Positions 1-8,034 of a stretch of 64,000 nucleotides of DNA are shown in pieces; within the stretch, counting starts at the first letter, position 1, and each line of letters begins with the position of its first letter. This DNA is from Lachnospiraceae bacterium (GTDB taxonomy: Bacteria > Bacillota > Clostridia > Lachnospirales > Lachnospiraceae). The DNA is taken from contig JAFLSY010000012.1 in NCBI GenBank assembly GCA_022510745.1, positions 1 to 64,000 on the forward strand, given 5' to 3'. Below the pieces are notes generated by a model. That model was not told where the DNA came from. It did no database searches and saw only the letters and a program-made list of their open reading frames with translations. The position numbers were made by a program, and so were the translations under genes.

Positions 1-686
1 TATCGTTCATACCTAACTTTTCTATGTATAAAAATATATGCTAAAACAATTAAAATTAATGCGATTATTATATAGTAAACATAATGACAAGGATCTACTA
101 TAAACATGATTCCATTTATAATAATTGTTATAAAACATCCAATAAAAAGTGATAGACTCATCTCAGAAATAACATTAAAATTCTTATATTTTCCTATAAT
201 GTTTTTGTTCTCTGCAATATTGACACAGTAACCAAAAACAATAGAATTTAAGTTCTTATCATTTCTATTACATCTTTTTTCTCCATTTTTTGAACTATTA
301 TCATTAGATATATAAACATATTGATTACAAATATATTCATATAATGTTTTGACATTACCAAAAAATTCGTCATTGTCAAATATTATAACACGAAATAATT
401 GCCAGCGTTTTTTGGGTTTTGGATCCATAAAACATATTTCTCTTGGCTTTCCCCCATAGATAATTTTAAAAAGTAATCTGTTAACTATTGCTCCCAACTC
501 ATGAAAAATAACACCACAGAAATAACTGAGTATAAAGAAAACAACATATTTTGAAGACCCATAGTTTTTCCATAATTCATAATATCTAAATGATAATGTG
601 ATTCCTAACAATGTAGTAATTCCAATACCAGGAATTAGCATCGAAAATAAATCATAAATATTAAATTTGTCTACGAATTTATCCAA
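1..686 (-). CDS. Unknown multi-pass membrane protein (C-terminus beyond window)
   Basis: The frame is open from a TTG start to the left window edge. The start is set by a strong ribosome binding site (GGAGGTGATATTA, then TTG) at 687-700. About 228 residues are visible. There are hydrophobic segments near residues 12-32 (starting IYDLFSMLIPG) and 44-65, a charged soluble middle rich in Asn and Lys (residues ~70-165), and two more hydrophobic segments near 172-192 and 197-217. The N-terminal pattern of an aromatic/acidic stretch followed by a membrane segment with PG is seen in several uncharacterised Firmicute membrane proteins. I cannot assign a function. The gene is AT-rich and lies at the edge of an accessory block. 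Confidence 0.7.
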   Translation of the reverse strand, partial: MDKFVDKFNIYDLFSMLIPGIGITTLLGITLSFRYYELWKNYGSSKYVVFFILSYFCGVIFHELGAIVNRLLFKIIYGGKPREICFMDPKPKKRWQLFRVIIFDNDEFFGNVKTLYEYICNQYVYISNDNSSKNGEKRCNRNDKNLNSIVFGYCVNIAENKNIIGKYKNFNVISEMSLSLFIGCFITIIINGIMFIVDPCHYVYYIIIALILIVLAYIFIHRKVRYER

Positions 687-745
687 TAATATCACCTCCA
701 AGACAGTATATATTCCCCACAAAAATCAGCTATTCATCATACCGT

Positions 746-1120
746 CTATCCATCTTTCCTATATATCCATGAACCATTATCAATAACATATACACCATTT
801 TCATTTACAACATTATATCTTGACTCCTGTGTATCTCCATCCTTTTCAAAATAGAAATATCCATCATCAGGAACTAATACAATCAAAGCTGGCTCTCCAT
901 CCTTACCATCCATGCCAATTTCAGCATAATCACCATCAATAGTTAATATAAAATCAAACTCAGTATTGCCGGTTCTCCATGTACCATTGATTATTTTAGA
1001 CATTTCATCTTCGCTCTGAAAAGCGGATGTATTATTTGACTTCATAGCAATGGTCACACCTACAATAACCAGAAAAACACATATAATTAAAACAATAGCA
1101 ATTATTTTATTATTTTTCAT
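746..1120 (-). CDS. Small unknown membrane-anchored extracytoplasmic protein
   Basis: The product is about 124 residues. One hydrophobic N-terminal segment (residues ~6-26, IIAIVLIICVFLVIVGVTIA) has no lipobox cysteine, so it is probably a membrane anchor rather than a lipoprotein signal. The remaining ~95 residues are acidic and rich in Gly, Asp and Tyr, look beta-rich, and would lie outside the cell. Start: an overlapping GTG-ATG pair follows GGAGAG at a suitable distance, and I prefer the ATG. It lies just before the preceding unknown membrane gene in the same direction. I do not recognise the family. Confidence 0.55.
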   Translation of the reverse strand: MKNNKIIAIVLIICVFLVIVGVTIAMKSNNTSAFQSEDEMSKIINGTWRTGNTEFDFILTIDGDYAEIGMDGKDGEPALIVLVPDDGYFYFEKDGDTQESRYNVVNENGVYVIDNGSWIYRKDG

Positions 1121-1249
1121 CACTCATCACTCTCCATCTAGCATTCAAGAAACCATGCTGATACCTTTTTCTGAGTTATATATTATATTGGATACAAATA
1201 CATAATCCTTATACTTTGTTTTAAGTACAAAATTTATTCTTTAAAAGCT

Positions 1250-1462
1250 TTAAAATGTGAAAAGTAATTTTTCTTTTTCCCCTTTAAAATCGTCCGGAAA
1301 TACATTCACCATTCCGTTTTCCGAAATTACTATGCAATGCATTTTATATTTACTTTCACATGCATTTTTTAGAGATATATAATTATTTTGCAGAATTATA
1401 TCTAGCGACCCTTGAAGGCGTATCAGATTACCCATTCCCCAGTATACCTTATCATATACCAT
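1250..1462 (-). CDS. Small unknown protein, possibly a gene remnant
   Basis: This is a 70-residue open frame with a plausible amino-acid mix (IVISENGMVNVFPDD), but it has only a weak GAAAG-like ribosome binding sequence directly before the ATG. No domain or signal peptide is visible. It lies in a sparsely coding AT-rich stretch between two unknown membrane proteins. It could be a real small gene or a remnant of a longer one. Confidence 0.3.
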   Translation of the reverse strand: MVYDKVYWGMGNLIRLQGSLDIILQNNYISLKNACESKYKMHCIVISENGMVNVFPDDFKGEKEKLLFTF

Positions 1463-1700
1463 CTTTCATCTTCTATCAACTACATTTTGGTCTTCGACCG
1501 CAGACCTAAAAGTAAAATTTTACATCATTTGGGTCTGCTACAGAGGTCATTTTGTGTCAGTCAATATCAAGATAGACTCATATTATCAAGAGAAGATATA
1601 TATCTTATTTTCGCTTCGCTTCAAGTTAGACTCTATTAATTGTTTATTATTGGCTATTGTTTTATGAAGTTAATCACTATTTATATAACTTATAATTTAA
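1463..1700. other. AT-rich intergenic stretch without recognisable features
   Basis: I see no convincing gene on either strand. The plus-strand frame that crosses it lacks a ribosome binding site and has low-complexity composition. No clear hairpin terminator was found. Confidence 0.4.
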
Positions 1701-2693
1701 CTAACGATATGCCGTTTGTATACTATCAAAAGTATTATAATCCATTAACTTATCAAATGTATAATCACTATCTAATGATGAGACTCCATAAGTATTAGGA
1801 TAATGTATACTACGTTGCGATAAAAATTTTTTGTATTTATTCAACTTGTTTTCAAAATCAAGATTTTTATAGTAGGCTATTTCTTCTTCTGTAAAATCCG
1901 GATTTTCTATATATCCCATCATGTTCCATGGATTATTTTCTCCGTAATCTAGCGATGCAAAATAAATATCATAATAATACCCTGCATAAGAATGATATCC
2001 TTCACCATAAAATACACGTCCAGAACCATTGGTAAAAAAGCCATACGCTGTAAAGAGTTCTATTGAAGAATACTTAATTTCATCGTAAGATAATATTCCT
2101 AGTTTTTCTTCTTCACCAAATGTATTATAATATGTATTACTAATAGTTGGCATAAATGGTATAGGCTCTTCTGAAGTCTGAGTAATAAAGAACATTTTAC
2201 AGGCATTATCTTCTATACCAAAGAAAGCTCTGATTAAAGCAATATCTGTAATATAAACTTCTTCTTTAGTAATTCCATCAATATTAGTAAATACAGGCAT
2301 TCCAAAAGCATAATCCATCCATTCCTTATTACATCCAATGCAAATAGTTTGCAAATCATACAATAATTTTTCCTGTTTTGCAATATTACTATTTTCTTCT
2401 TTTTTCATATCAATAAGTGCTGTTGCAATAATTGTAGCAGCAATTGTAGTTATTAATGTAATAGTAATTGTTTTTATTGTTTCTTTAATAATTTTTCGCA
2501 AATTAACCAATTTATATTTTAAATCGCTTTTCCATTTTCTAAATCCATAAACTCTCATATAATTATCTCCAATACCATTTGCAATTTTATTAAATAACTT
2601 TACCATATAATTATCGTTATTATTTTCAAAGTCTTTATATGTCCTATACTTTTTTAAGGGTAGGTGGATCTGTTTCCATTCTGAAAACACCAA
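1701..2693 (-). CDS. Unknown single-pass membrane protein with large C-terminal domain
   Basis: The product is up to 330 residues. A basic N-terminal region (~1-70) is followed by one strongly hydrophobic segment near residues 74-94 (TITITLITTIAATIIATALI). A 230-residue domain rich in Tyr, Asp and Phe follows. The start is uncertain: the longest frame begins with tandem TTG-GTG codons behind AGGGAT, and an in-frame ATG at about residue 30 is the alternative. No family was recognised. It follows another unknown gene in the same direction, with a perfect-looking hairpin between them. AT-rich codon use matches the rest of this accessory block and differs from the housekeeping genes to the right. 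Confidence 0.55.
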   Translation of the reverse strand: MVFSEWKQIHLPLKKYRTYKDFENNNDNYMVKLFNKIANGIGDNYMRVYGFRKWKSDLKYKLVNLRKIIKETIKTITITLITTIAATIIATALIDMKKEENSNIAKQEKLLYDLQTICIGCNKEWMDYAFGMPVFTNIDGITKEEVYITDIALIRAFFGIEDNACKMFFITQTSEEPIPFMPTISNTYYNTFGEEEKLGILSYDEIKYSSIELFTAYGFFTNGSGRVFYGEGYHSYAGYYYDIYFASLDYGENNPWNMMGYIENPDFTEEEIAYYKNLDFENKLNKYKKFLSQRSIHYPNTYGVSSLDSDYTFDKLMDYNTFDSIQTAYR

Positions 2694-2756
2694 TCCCTAT
2701 ATGGGGAGCTATTCCCTCAAAAAATATTTGCTCCTTTACTATTTGCATAAAATATG

Positions 2757-2803
2757 CTCCTTTTCGATAAGAATTTGATAACTTGATTCTTATCAAAAAG
2801 GAG
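2757..2803. repeat. 18-bp inverted repeat (hairpin) between two unknown genes
   Basis: The arms are 2757-2774 and 2786-2803 and differ at one position, with an 11-nt loop. A T-rich run follows on the plus side. On the minus strand it lies about 80 nt after the stop of the upstream gene and 64 nt before the next start, so it may be that gene's terminator or an operator. An imperfect direct repeat (ATATTTGCTCCTTT / ATATGCTCCTTTT) overlaps its left arm. Confidence 0.5.
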
Positions 2804-2882
2804 TTGTTTTTACCAGAAACATTAACTATCTTACACAGCCCAAACGAAAAATATTACTTCTATTTCATCATTTATGTAATAA

Positions 2883-3710
2883 TTATATTTTTTTTAAATT
2901 GTAAATACAGGCCATTGGACTTCTGTGTAATTCCATATTTGAAATCACTTTATCTACTGTATACGTCAATAACAAAGTCGAAATAGATGCAGCTCCAACC
3001 AATAATGTTTTATTATTGCCATTAATCATATCTATAATAGGAGTACATGAAGATAACATTGTACTTATTGCTCCGGTTGTAATTTGTATCCCATGTTTTT
3101 TTATTGCAAACAAATATTCATCAAATTCATGCTCTAACTTTTCTTTGACCTCATTACATGTTAATCCATTACATTCAAGGTCTGACCATCTCATAAGTCT
3201 TTTGGCTGAAGATACACATTTCTTATCTTTTCTAAATTCCATAACCTGTTTCCAATCAAGCTCTTCCTCTAATATAATCGGGATATTCTTTATAATAAAC
3301 TCAATAGCCTTTTCCGAAACAGTTTCATTTTCATTATTATAATTCAAACTATTTTCAAAATCTGTTTTATCAAAAAATATTGGGGTAATATCTATTTGAA
3401 ATTCATTATGCAAGGTATTAGCGATTTGTAAAAGACTCCTATTTCTCCATATAGAATACATATATTCTCCATATATAAAGTCAAATTCATAAAAACGAGA
3501 ATTTCGGATCATCCCATAGCGAAATATTGAATCCAATTTATCCTTATATTCACTAATTTTAAATTTTAAAACTATTTCATTTGGTATTTTACTAAAATAG
3601 TCTTTATCTTCTTCATTAATAAAAACACCATAATGAGGAACCCATAATTTATCAAAAAATATTGCTGTTGTCTTAGGATTAACAACTCCTGTTGCATATT
3701 TCAAGTCCAT
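2883..3710 (-). CDS. Unknown protein with C-terminal membrane helices
   Basis: The product is about 275 residues. Residues ~1-195 are soluble, starting with KYATGVVNPKTTAIFFDKLW and containing several aromatic-acidic stretches. Near residues 205-245 there are one or two weakly hydrophobic segments (ITTGAISTMLSS and LLVGAASISTLLLTYTV). Start: AAGGAG sits 6 nt before an ATG that follows a GTG codon. The layout of a soluble sensor-like region plus C-terminal helices recalls several unassigned proteins found near mobile elements, but I cannot name a family. Confidence 0.55.
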   Translation of the reverse strand: MDLKYATGVVNPKTTAIFFDKLWVPHYGVFINEEDKDYFSKIPNEIVLKFKISEYKDKLDSIFRYGMIRNSRFYEFDFIYGEYMYSIWRNRSLLQIANTLHNEFQIDITPIFFDKTDFENSLNYNNENETVSEKAIEFIIKNIPIILEEELDWKQVMEFRKDKKCVSSAKRLMRWSDLECNGLTCNEVKEKLEHEFDEYLFAIKKHGIQITTGAISTMLSSCTPIIDMINGNNKTLLVGAASISTLLLTYTVDKVISNMELHRSPMACIYNLKKI

Positions 3711-3835
3711 CACTTACTCCTTATAGCCATCTATTTGTTCTATTTTATCATTAAATTTTGTTATTTGAGAATATATTTATTATACCTCATAACCATCAAT
3801 TTTTCCATACTCTAATAACCCCATCATTATCAAAG

Positions 3836-3878
3836 TAAAAAAATAGGGCATACCAGATATCCCTATCCGATATGCCCT
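3836..3878 (-). terminator. Rho-independent terminator of the coiled-coil gene
   Basis: On the minus strand the stem AGGGCATA/TATGCCCT, with an inner CGGATA/TATCTG stem, is followed by a run of seven T. It starts a few nucleotides after the stop codon of the gene to its right. Confidence 0.85.
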
Positions 3879-3883
3879 ACAAA

Positions 3884-4297
3884 TTACCACTTCCTCAATG
3901 CATCCATCTCAGCTTTTGCTTGCTCAATTTTCATGCGTTCCTTATTCTTCGCAACACGCTCATCATATCTACGCAAATTTTCAGCAGCCTTTCTATTCTG
4001 CTCTTTCATTTCACGCTCTTTTCTCTCAGCTTGTCTTTGTCTGTCTTCTGCATCTTCCTTTTGTCTGCACCTATCCAACATAGAATTGATAAAATCATTC
4101 TGCTGCGAAATCCTCACCTGTTCCTCAATATTTTTCTGTACTCTGTCACTTTCCATACGGTTATGTTTATCAACTTCTGCCTGTTTCCGCTTATTCATGC
4201 CATCATTAAAGCCATTTATCGCATCCATAGCAGCAGTCGTATTATCTAGCTTGTAAATAACCCTGTCCAGTAAATCACCATATTTATCATTTAACAC
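3884..4297 (-). CDS. Small charged coiled-coil protein of phage-like cassette
   Basis: The product is 137 residues with a GTG start behind AGGGGATTTTACA. Residues ~35-130 are almost uninterrupted Lys/Arg/Glu/Gln-rich helix (for example RQAERKEREMKEQNRKAAEN), so a long coiled coil is likely. No catalytic motif was seen. It is the last gene before a terminator and lies 13 nt from an HNH endonuclease-like gene in the same direction, so the two are probably co-transcribed. Function is unknown; a phage scaffold, tail or accessory protein is possible from context only. Confidence 0.6.
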   Translation of the reverse strand: MLNDKYGDLLDRVIYKLDNTTAAMDAINGFNDGMNKRKQAEVDKHNRMESDRVQKNIEEQVRISQQNDFINSMLDRCRQKEDAEDRQRQAERKEREMKEQNRKAAENLRRYDERVAKNKERMKIEQAKAEMDALRKW

Positions 4298-4310
4298 TGT
4301 AAAATCCCCT

Positions 4311-5348
4311 TTAATCCTCTACAAATGGTTTGATCTCATACCTTAACAAAGCCTCATATACGTGTTTTGGTATCTTATTTTTGTATTTAGCCGCCATCAT
4401 CATAATATCAGCCTTCTTAAATTGTTTGTATTCTTCAAATGCTTCTTCGGCTGTTTTCCAATAAGACAATTTAATCACTTCATCATGTCCACATGGCTTG
4501 ATTTCTCCATAATACATACCCATGCTATTATTAAATCTAACTCCAAGAGGCAGATCCTTTTTATCCGATTTCCACTTAGGTAATCTGTGCTTTTTACAAT
4601 TAGATAGCATAGTATTTAATGTCTGTGGAAGAATACAGCACTTATTTGGCGCATACTCTTTATTACCTGGGAATAGAAGATCTTTATCAATTGCCATAGA
4701 TTCCCCATCACACTCATAATATTCTGCGCTCCACCACTCTGCAAAGGCATCCTTATCATTTAGCCATAAATCACACATAAACGAATCTTCATATGTTTTA
4801 TCCTCAGAACGATAGCAGCGGTTATATATTCCATTCCAAATAGAATATGCAACATTGGATTTCAGAGTAATATATGGAACATAATCTTGTCGTCGGCCTA
4901 ATTCATCTACACGTAGAATACCTCGATCCAAATCAATATACTCTTCATCGTTTACCCATACAAGATTTCTATAAAAGCAGTTATTCTTATCCCTGTCAAT
5001 ATGCCATATTCTGTTACAATTCTCAGGCTTTTCAAGAAAATGCTCTGCTACCAGTTTATCCGTATATGTCTCAATCTTATATGATGTTCCACTTAATGTA
5101 TAATGAGCATATCCGCTCTTATGCGTATAGAATTTACCACGCAGATTATTTACAAGTCTACCATGATTAGAAATCCAGTAATTGCTTGTACCTTTAACAA
5201 TTACAAATACCTCATCATCTGCAATAAGCTCTAAGCCTGACTTCTTCATGTCAAGTACACGCTTGTCAGCAACAATTATGTATTCACGGAAATCCTTTCT
5301 TTCCTGTATTCTTTGTTCTTTTCTACTAATTCTTTTATTATCACACAT
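4311..5348 (-). CDS. HNH endonuclease-like protein with NUMOD4-like and AP2-like parts
   Basis: The product is 345 residues, with AAGGAGG before the ATG. Residues ~46-75 resemble a NUMOD4 module (YWISNHGRLVN). Residues ~90-120 carry an HNH-like core (IWHIDRDKNNCFYRNLVWV). Residues ~150-245 match the Trp/Arg/Cys-rich region found in many phage HNH-associated proteins (NRCYRS, then an EWW motif). Residues ~265-305 resemble an AP2-type DNA-binding fold (GVRFNNSMGMYYGEI). Such multi-module proteins are typical of free-standing homing endonucleases in phages. It sits between an HK97 gp10-like gene and a coiled-coil gene. Nuclease activity is inferred from the family; no intron or intein is visible next to it. 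Confidence 0.75.
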   Translation of the reverse strand: MCDNKRISRKEQRIQERKDFREYIIVADKRVLDMKKSGLELIADDEVFVIVKGTSNYWISNHGRLVNNLRGKFYTHKSGYAHYTLSGTSYKIETYTDKLVAEHFLEKPENCNRIWHIDRDKNNCFYRNLVWVNDEEYIDLDRGILRVDELGRRQDYVPYITLKSNVAYSIWNGIYNRCYRSEDKTYEDSFMCDLWLNDKDAFAEWWSAEYYECDGESMAIDKDLLFPGNKEYAPNKCCILPQTLNTMLSNCKKHRLPKWKSDKKDLPLGVRFNNSMGMYYGEIKPCGHDEVIKLSYWKTAEEAFEEYKQFKKADIMMMAAKYKNKIPKHVYEALLRYEIKPFVED

Positions 5349-5369
5349 TTGTCCTCCTTGTAATCAACC

Positions 5370-5468
5370 GGTATAATATAACATTAGCCGGTTTGCGGTT
5401 TGTTTGACTTGCGCCGCAATCGCAAATTCACCTACATTTAAGGCTGTAGTATCACCTTCTTTTTAAAT
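5370..5468 (-). pseudogene. Possible remnant of a phage tail gene
   Basis: In one frame this interval reads about 32 codons with coding-like character (GEFAIAAQVKQTANRLMLYY), behind an RBS-like AGAAGGTGAT but without a usable start codon, and it ends at a TGA. It lies between the gp10-like gene and the HNH-like gene, where a tail protein gene would be expected in a phage cassette. It may be the stub left after loss of that gene. This is a weak call. Confidence 0.25.
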
Positions 5469-5487
5469 ATTAGTCAAGTTCAGCAAA

Positions 5488-5925
5488 TTACACTCTTACA
5501 GGAAATCCCTGGCTCTTCAAATATTGGATTGCTAATTGCAGCAGACTTCCATTATTGATAGTCTCATCCATCGTATCATCCCACACATGGGGTTTATGGC
5601 TTACAGACAACCCTCCATGACTTCCAGTATTCGCCCATTGTGCTACCTGATAGCCGGTTGCATTTACATAATTGTCCATACTCTCATAATCTATGTATAC
5701 GGACGCTCTTACACCGCCCTTATATGGTTTTGCATCTATTTTCACCGCTGACCGCAGAAAATCTTCTGTCCTTTTATAGACTGAAGGCTCCCAACCCTCA
5801 TAATATTCCAGCAGAAAATAATTCAAAGTCTCGTAGACTCTATCTGCTAATTTATCAACCATTTTCACAAGCATTGACTGTAATGCTTTTTCTAAATCAT
5901 TCATATTGCTAATATGCCTTGCCAT
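5488..5925 (-). CDS. HK97 gp10-like phage head-tail/tail completion protein
   Basis: The product is 145 residues. Its pattern is an N-terminal helix (LEKALQSMLVKMVDKLADRV), a middle KRTEDFLRSAVKIDA segment, a YVNATGYQVAQWANTGSHGG stretch and a C-terminal helix. This is the usual layout of HK97-gp10-like minor virion proteins that join capsid and tail. Start: AAGGGATA precedes the ATG. It follows an HU-like gene by 6 nt and is likely co-transcribed with it. No portal, terminase, capsid or integrase gene is in the window, so this is a satellite or remnant rather than a full prophage, unless more lies to the left. Confidence 0.6.
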   Translation of the reverse strand: MARHISNMNDLEKALQSMLVKMVDKLADRVYETLNYFLLEYYEGWEPSVYKRTEDFLRSAVKIDAKPYKGGVRASVYIDYESMDNYVNATGYQVAQWANTGSHGGLSVSHKPHVWDDTMDETINNGSLLQLAIQYLKSQGFPVRV

Positions 5926-5931
5926 TATCCC

Positions 5932-6351
5932 TTACTTCCCTTCATTTTCTTCATTTGGTATCATGCCACTGTTCTTAAGAATAGCCATCTGTTGTTTACT
6001 AAACGGTAATTCTTCTAATCCAAGGATACCGTTCTTAATATTCTTATGTAACTTACGGTTCATCTCCTGCCCAAGAGAATAAGTCCGTGTCATTCTCATT
6101 CTTGTATAAGGAGGATTCCCATCCTCTTTGTTACATACTGGAAGATTGAAATGCTCATGAGTCTTAACTTCCGGAATTATCGTGCCAATCCCTGTTAAGA
6201 GTATCCTTTCACCTCTAAGCAGCCCCTTGCGGCACTCTTCAATATACATATTTAAAATCTCGTAAACAACTTTTTTAGAATACAGATTACCATCTCTATC
6301 ACATATGCGACCTGCAATCTGATTGACTGTTAATGCGCTTTTACTTGACAT
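5932..6351 (-). CDS. HU/IHF-like DNA-binding protein of phage-like cassette
   Basis: The product is 139 residues, with AAAGGAGGTGACA upstream of the ATG. Residues ~20-75 fit the HU/IHF fold: a helix pair (KKVVYEILNMYIEECRKGLL) followed by the strand-turn signature GERILLTGIGTIIPE, close to the family's GE-v-l-GfGtf pattern. The C-terminal ~60 residues extend beyond a normal ~90-residue HU and are charged. This extended type is common in clostridial phages and integrative elements. It is the first gene of the leftward cassette and is preceded by a long leader with a good promoter. Confidence 0.65.
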   Translation of the reverse strand: MSSKSALTVNQIAGRICDRDGNLYSKKVVYEILNMYIEECRKGLLRGERILLTGIGTIIPEVKTHEHFNLPVCNKEDGNPPYTRMRMTRTYSLGQEMNRKLHKNIKNGILGLEELPFSKQQMAILKNSGMIPNEENEGK

Positions 6352-6704
6352 ATCTCTGTGTCACCTCCTTTTCGGCAATAAAATACTTCTTTCATAGCAT
6401 GGGTTACATTGTGGCTATATAATACCTCTATGACGCTCCATAAGACTCATACAGCCACTTTAATGTTGTATGTGTGGGTTTTCTTATTTGATAAATTTAG
6501 TCACTAAAATAAGCCCATATACTCATATTCCTACAAGCATATAGACTTATTTATATGTCCAATTCATTATTTATGGTTCGTATTTGTATCAAACTCTTTT
6601 TACACAACTACACAATCACTACACAATTTTGCCATTGAAATACATACATTTATATTGAGATACATGGTAGTTATAAATTATTCAAACATTGATAGTATAA
6701 GGAT

Positions 6705-6773
6705 TTATAGGTATACACGAAGATACATAGAGATACATGAAAAAGGCTCACAAATTACGATTCCTAATTTCAT
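6705..6773 (-). CDS. Possible 22-residue leader peptide
   Basis: A short ORF, MKLGIVICEPFSCISMYLRV plus two residues, has an excellent AAAGGAG ribosome binding site about 9 nt upstream and a matching promoter about 75 nt further upstream. No homologue was recognised. It could be a leader peptide controlling the cassette or the stub of a lost gene. Confidence 0.35.
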   Translation of the reverse strand: MKLGIVICEPFSCISMYLRVYL

Positions 6774-6847
6774 TTTATCTTAATCTCCTTTGGTTTTCTC
6801 TTTTCCTATAGTAAAATCCTTTCAAAAAAAGCTTTAACGACTAGGAC

Positions 6848-6876
6848 AGTATAGCATATCAAAGTTCAAAAGTAAA
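6848..6876 (-). promoter_or_regulatory. Sigma-A type promoter of phage-like cassette
   Basis: On the minus strand there is a -35 TTTACT at 6871-6876, a 17-nt spacer, and a -10 TATACT at 6848-6853. It points leftward to the 22-codon ORF and the HU-like gene. Confidence 0.5.
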
Positions 6877-7186
6877 TTGTGGGATTATGATAATACCACT
6901 GTGCTGGTTAAAACTGTTTGAACTCTCTACGTTTTATGAGGTACTTTTTCTCTACATACAACACAATTATTTTATTTTTAAATATTATTCTATTAAAATG
7001 AATACTGCAATAAACCTGGATAAATACTAGGGATAGTGGCATTTACATAAATCAGTGCGGTTTGGTGAAGTCCTGCGCATCACTTAAGATAAATTAAGAT
7101 AAACTGGACAAAATAAATTCTATGCTTGCAATTCCAGCCTCAATACTGTGTTGGACTGCAAATGCGATAAAATTAAGGAATGGCAT

Positions 7187-7218
7187 AAAAAGACCCCGGA
7201 GAGTGCTCCGGGGTTTTT
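7187..7218. terminator. Bidirectional Rho-independent terminator
   Basis: Stem CCCCGGAG/CTCCGGGG with an AGTG loop is flanked by AAAAA on the left and TTTTT on the right, so it can work in both directions. On the minus strand it closes the toxin-antitoxin locus. Confidence 0.9.
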
Positions 7219-7298
7219 ACAGCTTATTTCTATTTCATATTATCCTAATATGCATAATTCTGATACGTGCTTGCCAGTTAAGAAATCAGGACTTTCAT

Positions 7299-7699
7299 TT
7301 ACATCTTACTAATCTCATCAATACATTCCTGCGGGGACCAGACTGGCAACAGGCTTTTAGTGAAATCTTTTTGGTTTCCGGTGATCAAGCAGTCCAGTCT
7401 GTTATTTTCGGCAGCTGTGATCTGTATGCAATCTTCAAAATCCTTCCATTTCTTTTGAAAAGCATCCTGAATATCATTTGCAGATACAGACAACACCGTT
7501 ACCAGTTTAAAAATATTCTCTAATATCTGATAGGTCTGTTCAGTATCATGCGTTTCCTTGCGGATGATATAAAGGAAGCTGTAATGTAAGCCCGAAATCC
7601 TTTTCTTCCTATGATTCTGAATAGTTCCAGGGATACTTCATATCCTTTTCTGCCAAAGACTATATCCAGAATGATATTGGTGTCAATGAGTAACTCCAT
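7299..7699 (-). pseudogene. Frameshifted PIN-domain toxin (VapC-like)
   Basis: The N-terminal part starts MELLIDTNIILDIVFGRKGY, the PIN first strand with its catalytic Asp in DTN. It runs to FRAYITASF, then continues out of frame to a stop at about 7529. In another frame the rest of a PIN domain follows (IIRKETHDTEQTYQILENIF, then DFEDCIQITAAENNRLDCLI and the C-terminal SPQECIDEI). Between the two halves, the usual SSITDIFYI-like segment with the second acidic residue is missing, which points to a short deletion that also shifted the frame. The start overlaps the antitoxin stop by 17 nt, as in intact TA operons. Either half alone lacks a full active site, so the toxin is probably dead. Confidence 0.75.
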
Positions 7700-7919
7700 A
7701 CTGCTCTCTGACCCTTTCTTCACGATAATCCTCTAGTGATTTTCCGGTATCCTGCAGAACACCCACAATATTCCCAAAGACTGTCTCCAGCGATTCCGAT
7801 GTTTTCTGCTGTGATTCCTCTGCCTGAGCATTTAAAAATCGAACATAGCTGTATATATTCTCCAACTGGTTTTCTGACAGATGGCTTAATAAATCAATCG
7901 TTTTTTCCAAAGTTGACAT
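7683..7919 (-). CDS. Antitoxin-like partner of the broken PIN toxin
   Basis: The product is 78 residues from the ATG placed 9 nt after AAAGGAG (an earlier ATG directly abuts it). It begins STLEKTIDLLSHLSENQLEN, a helical segment common in small clostridial antitoxins. Its C-terminal half is acidic (GKSLEDYREERVREQYG) and would wrap the toxin. Its 3' end overlaps the PIN gene, as usual for such pairs. With the toxin frameshifted it is an orphan, and could still bind its own promoter. Confidence 0.6.
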   Translation of the reverse strand: MSTLEKTIDLLSHLSENQLENIYSYVRFLNAQAEESQQKTSESLETVFGNIVGVLQDTGKSLEDYREERVREQYGVTH

Positions 7920-8001
7920 AACCATCATCTCCTTTCAATTCAGCGTTGGGCAAATTAATTATCTATTATTTTTCATTCCGAATATCTTTGTCTATATTTA
8001 T

Positions 8002-8030
8002 ATTATATCCTTTAAAGCCGCTATATACAA
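8002..8030 (-). promoter_or_regulatory. Promoter of the toxin-antitoxin locus
   Basis: On the minus strand there is a consensus -10 TATAAT at 8002-8007, a 17-nt spacer, and a weak -35 TTGTAT at 8025-8030. It lies about 80 nt before the antitoxin start. Confidence 0.5.
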
Positions 8031-8034
8031 CATT

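Larger units (their letters stand above)
6352..7186. other. Gene-poor region with a leftward promoter, short ORF and repeats
   Basis: I find no long gene here. It holds a minus-strand promoter (6848-6876), a 22-codon ORF with a strong ribosome binding site (6705-6773), GAGATACAT/AAGATACAT repeats at 6657, 6720 and 6730, and an AT-rich inverted repeat (AAATAAG at 6507-6513 with CTTATTT at 6546-6552). The roughly 490-nt distance between promoter and HU-like gene is unusually long for a leader. The rest has no recognisable feature. Confidence 0.5.

Noticed and set aside
1412..1639. A plus-strand frame in the AT-rich gap
   Set aside because: There is no ribosome binding site, and it partly overlaps the small minus-strand frame; composition is not protein-like.
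7122..7523. A plus-strand frame crossing the bidirectional terminator and the PIN pseudogene
   Set aside because: A terminator hairpin lies within it and it is antisense to the PIN toxin remnant.
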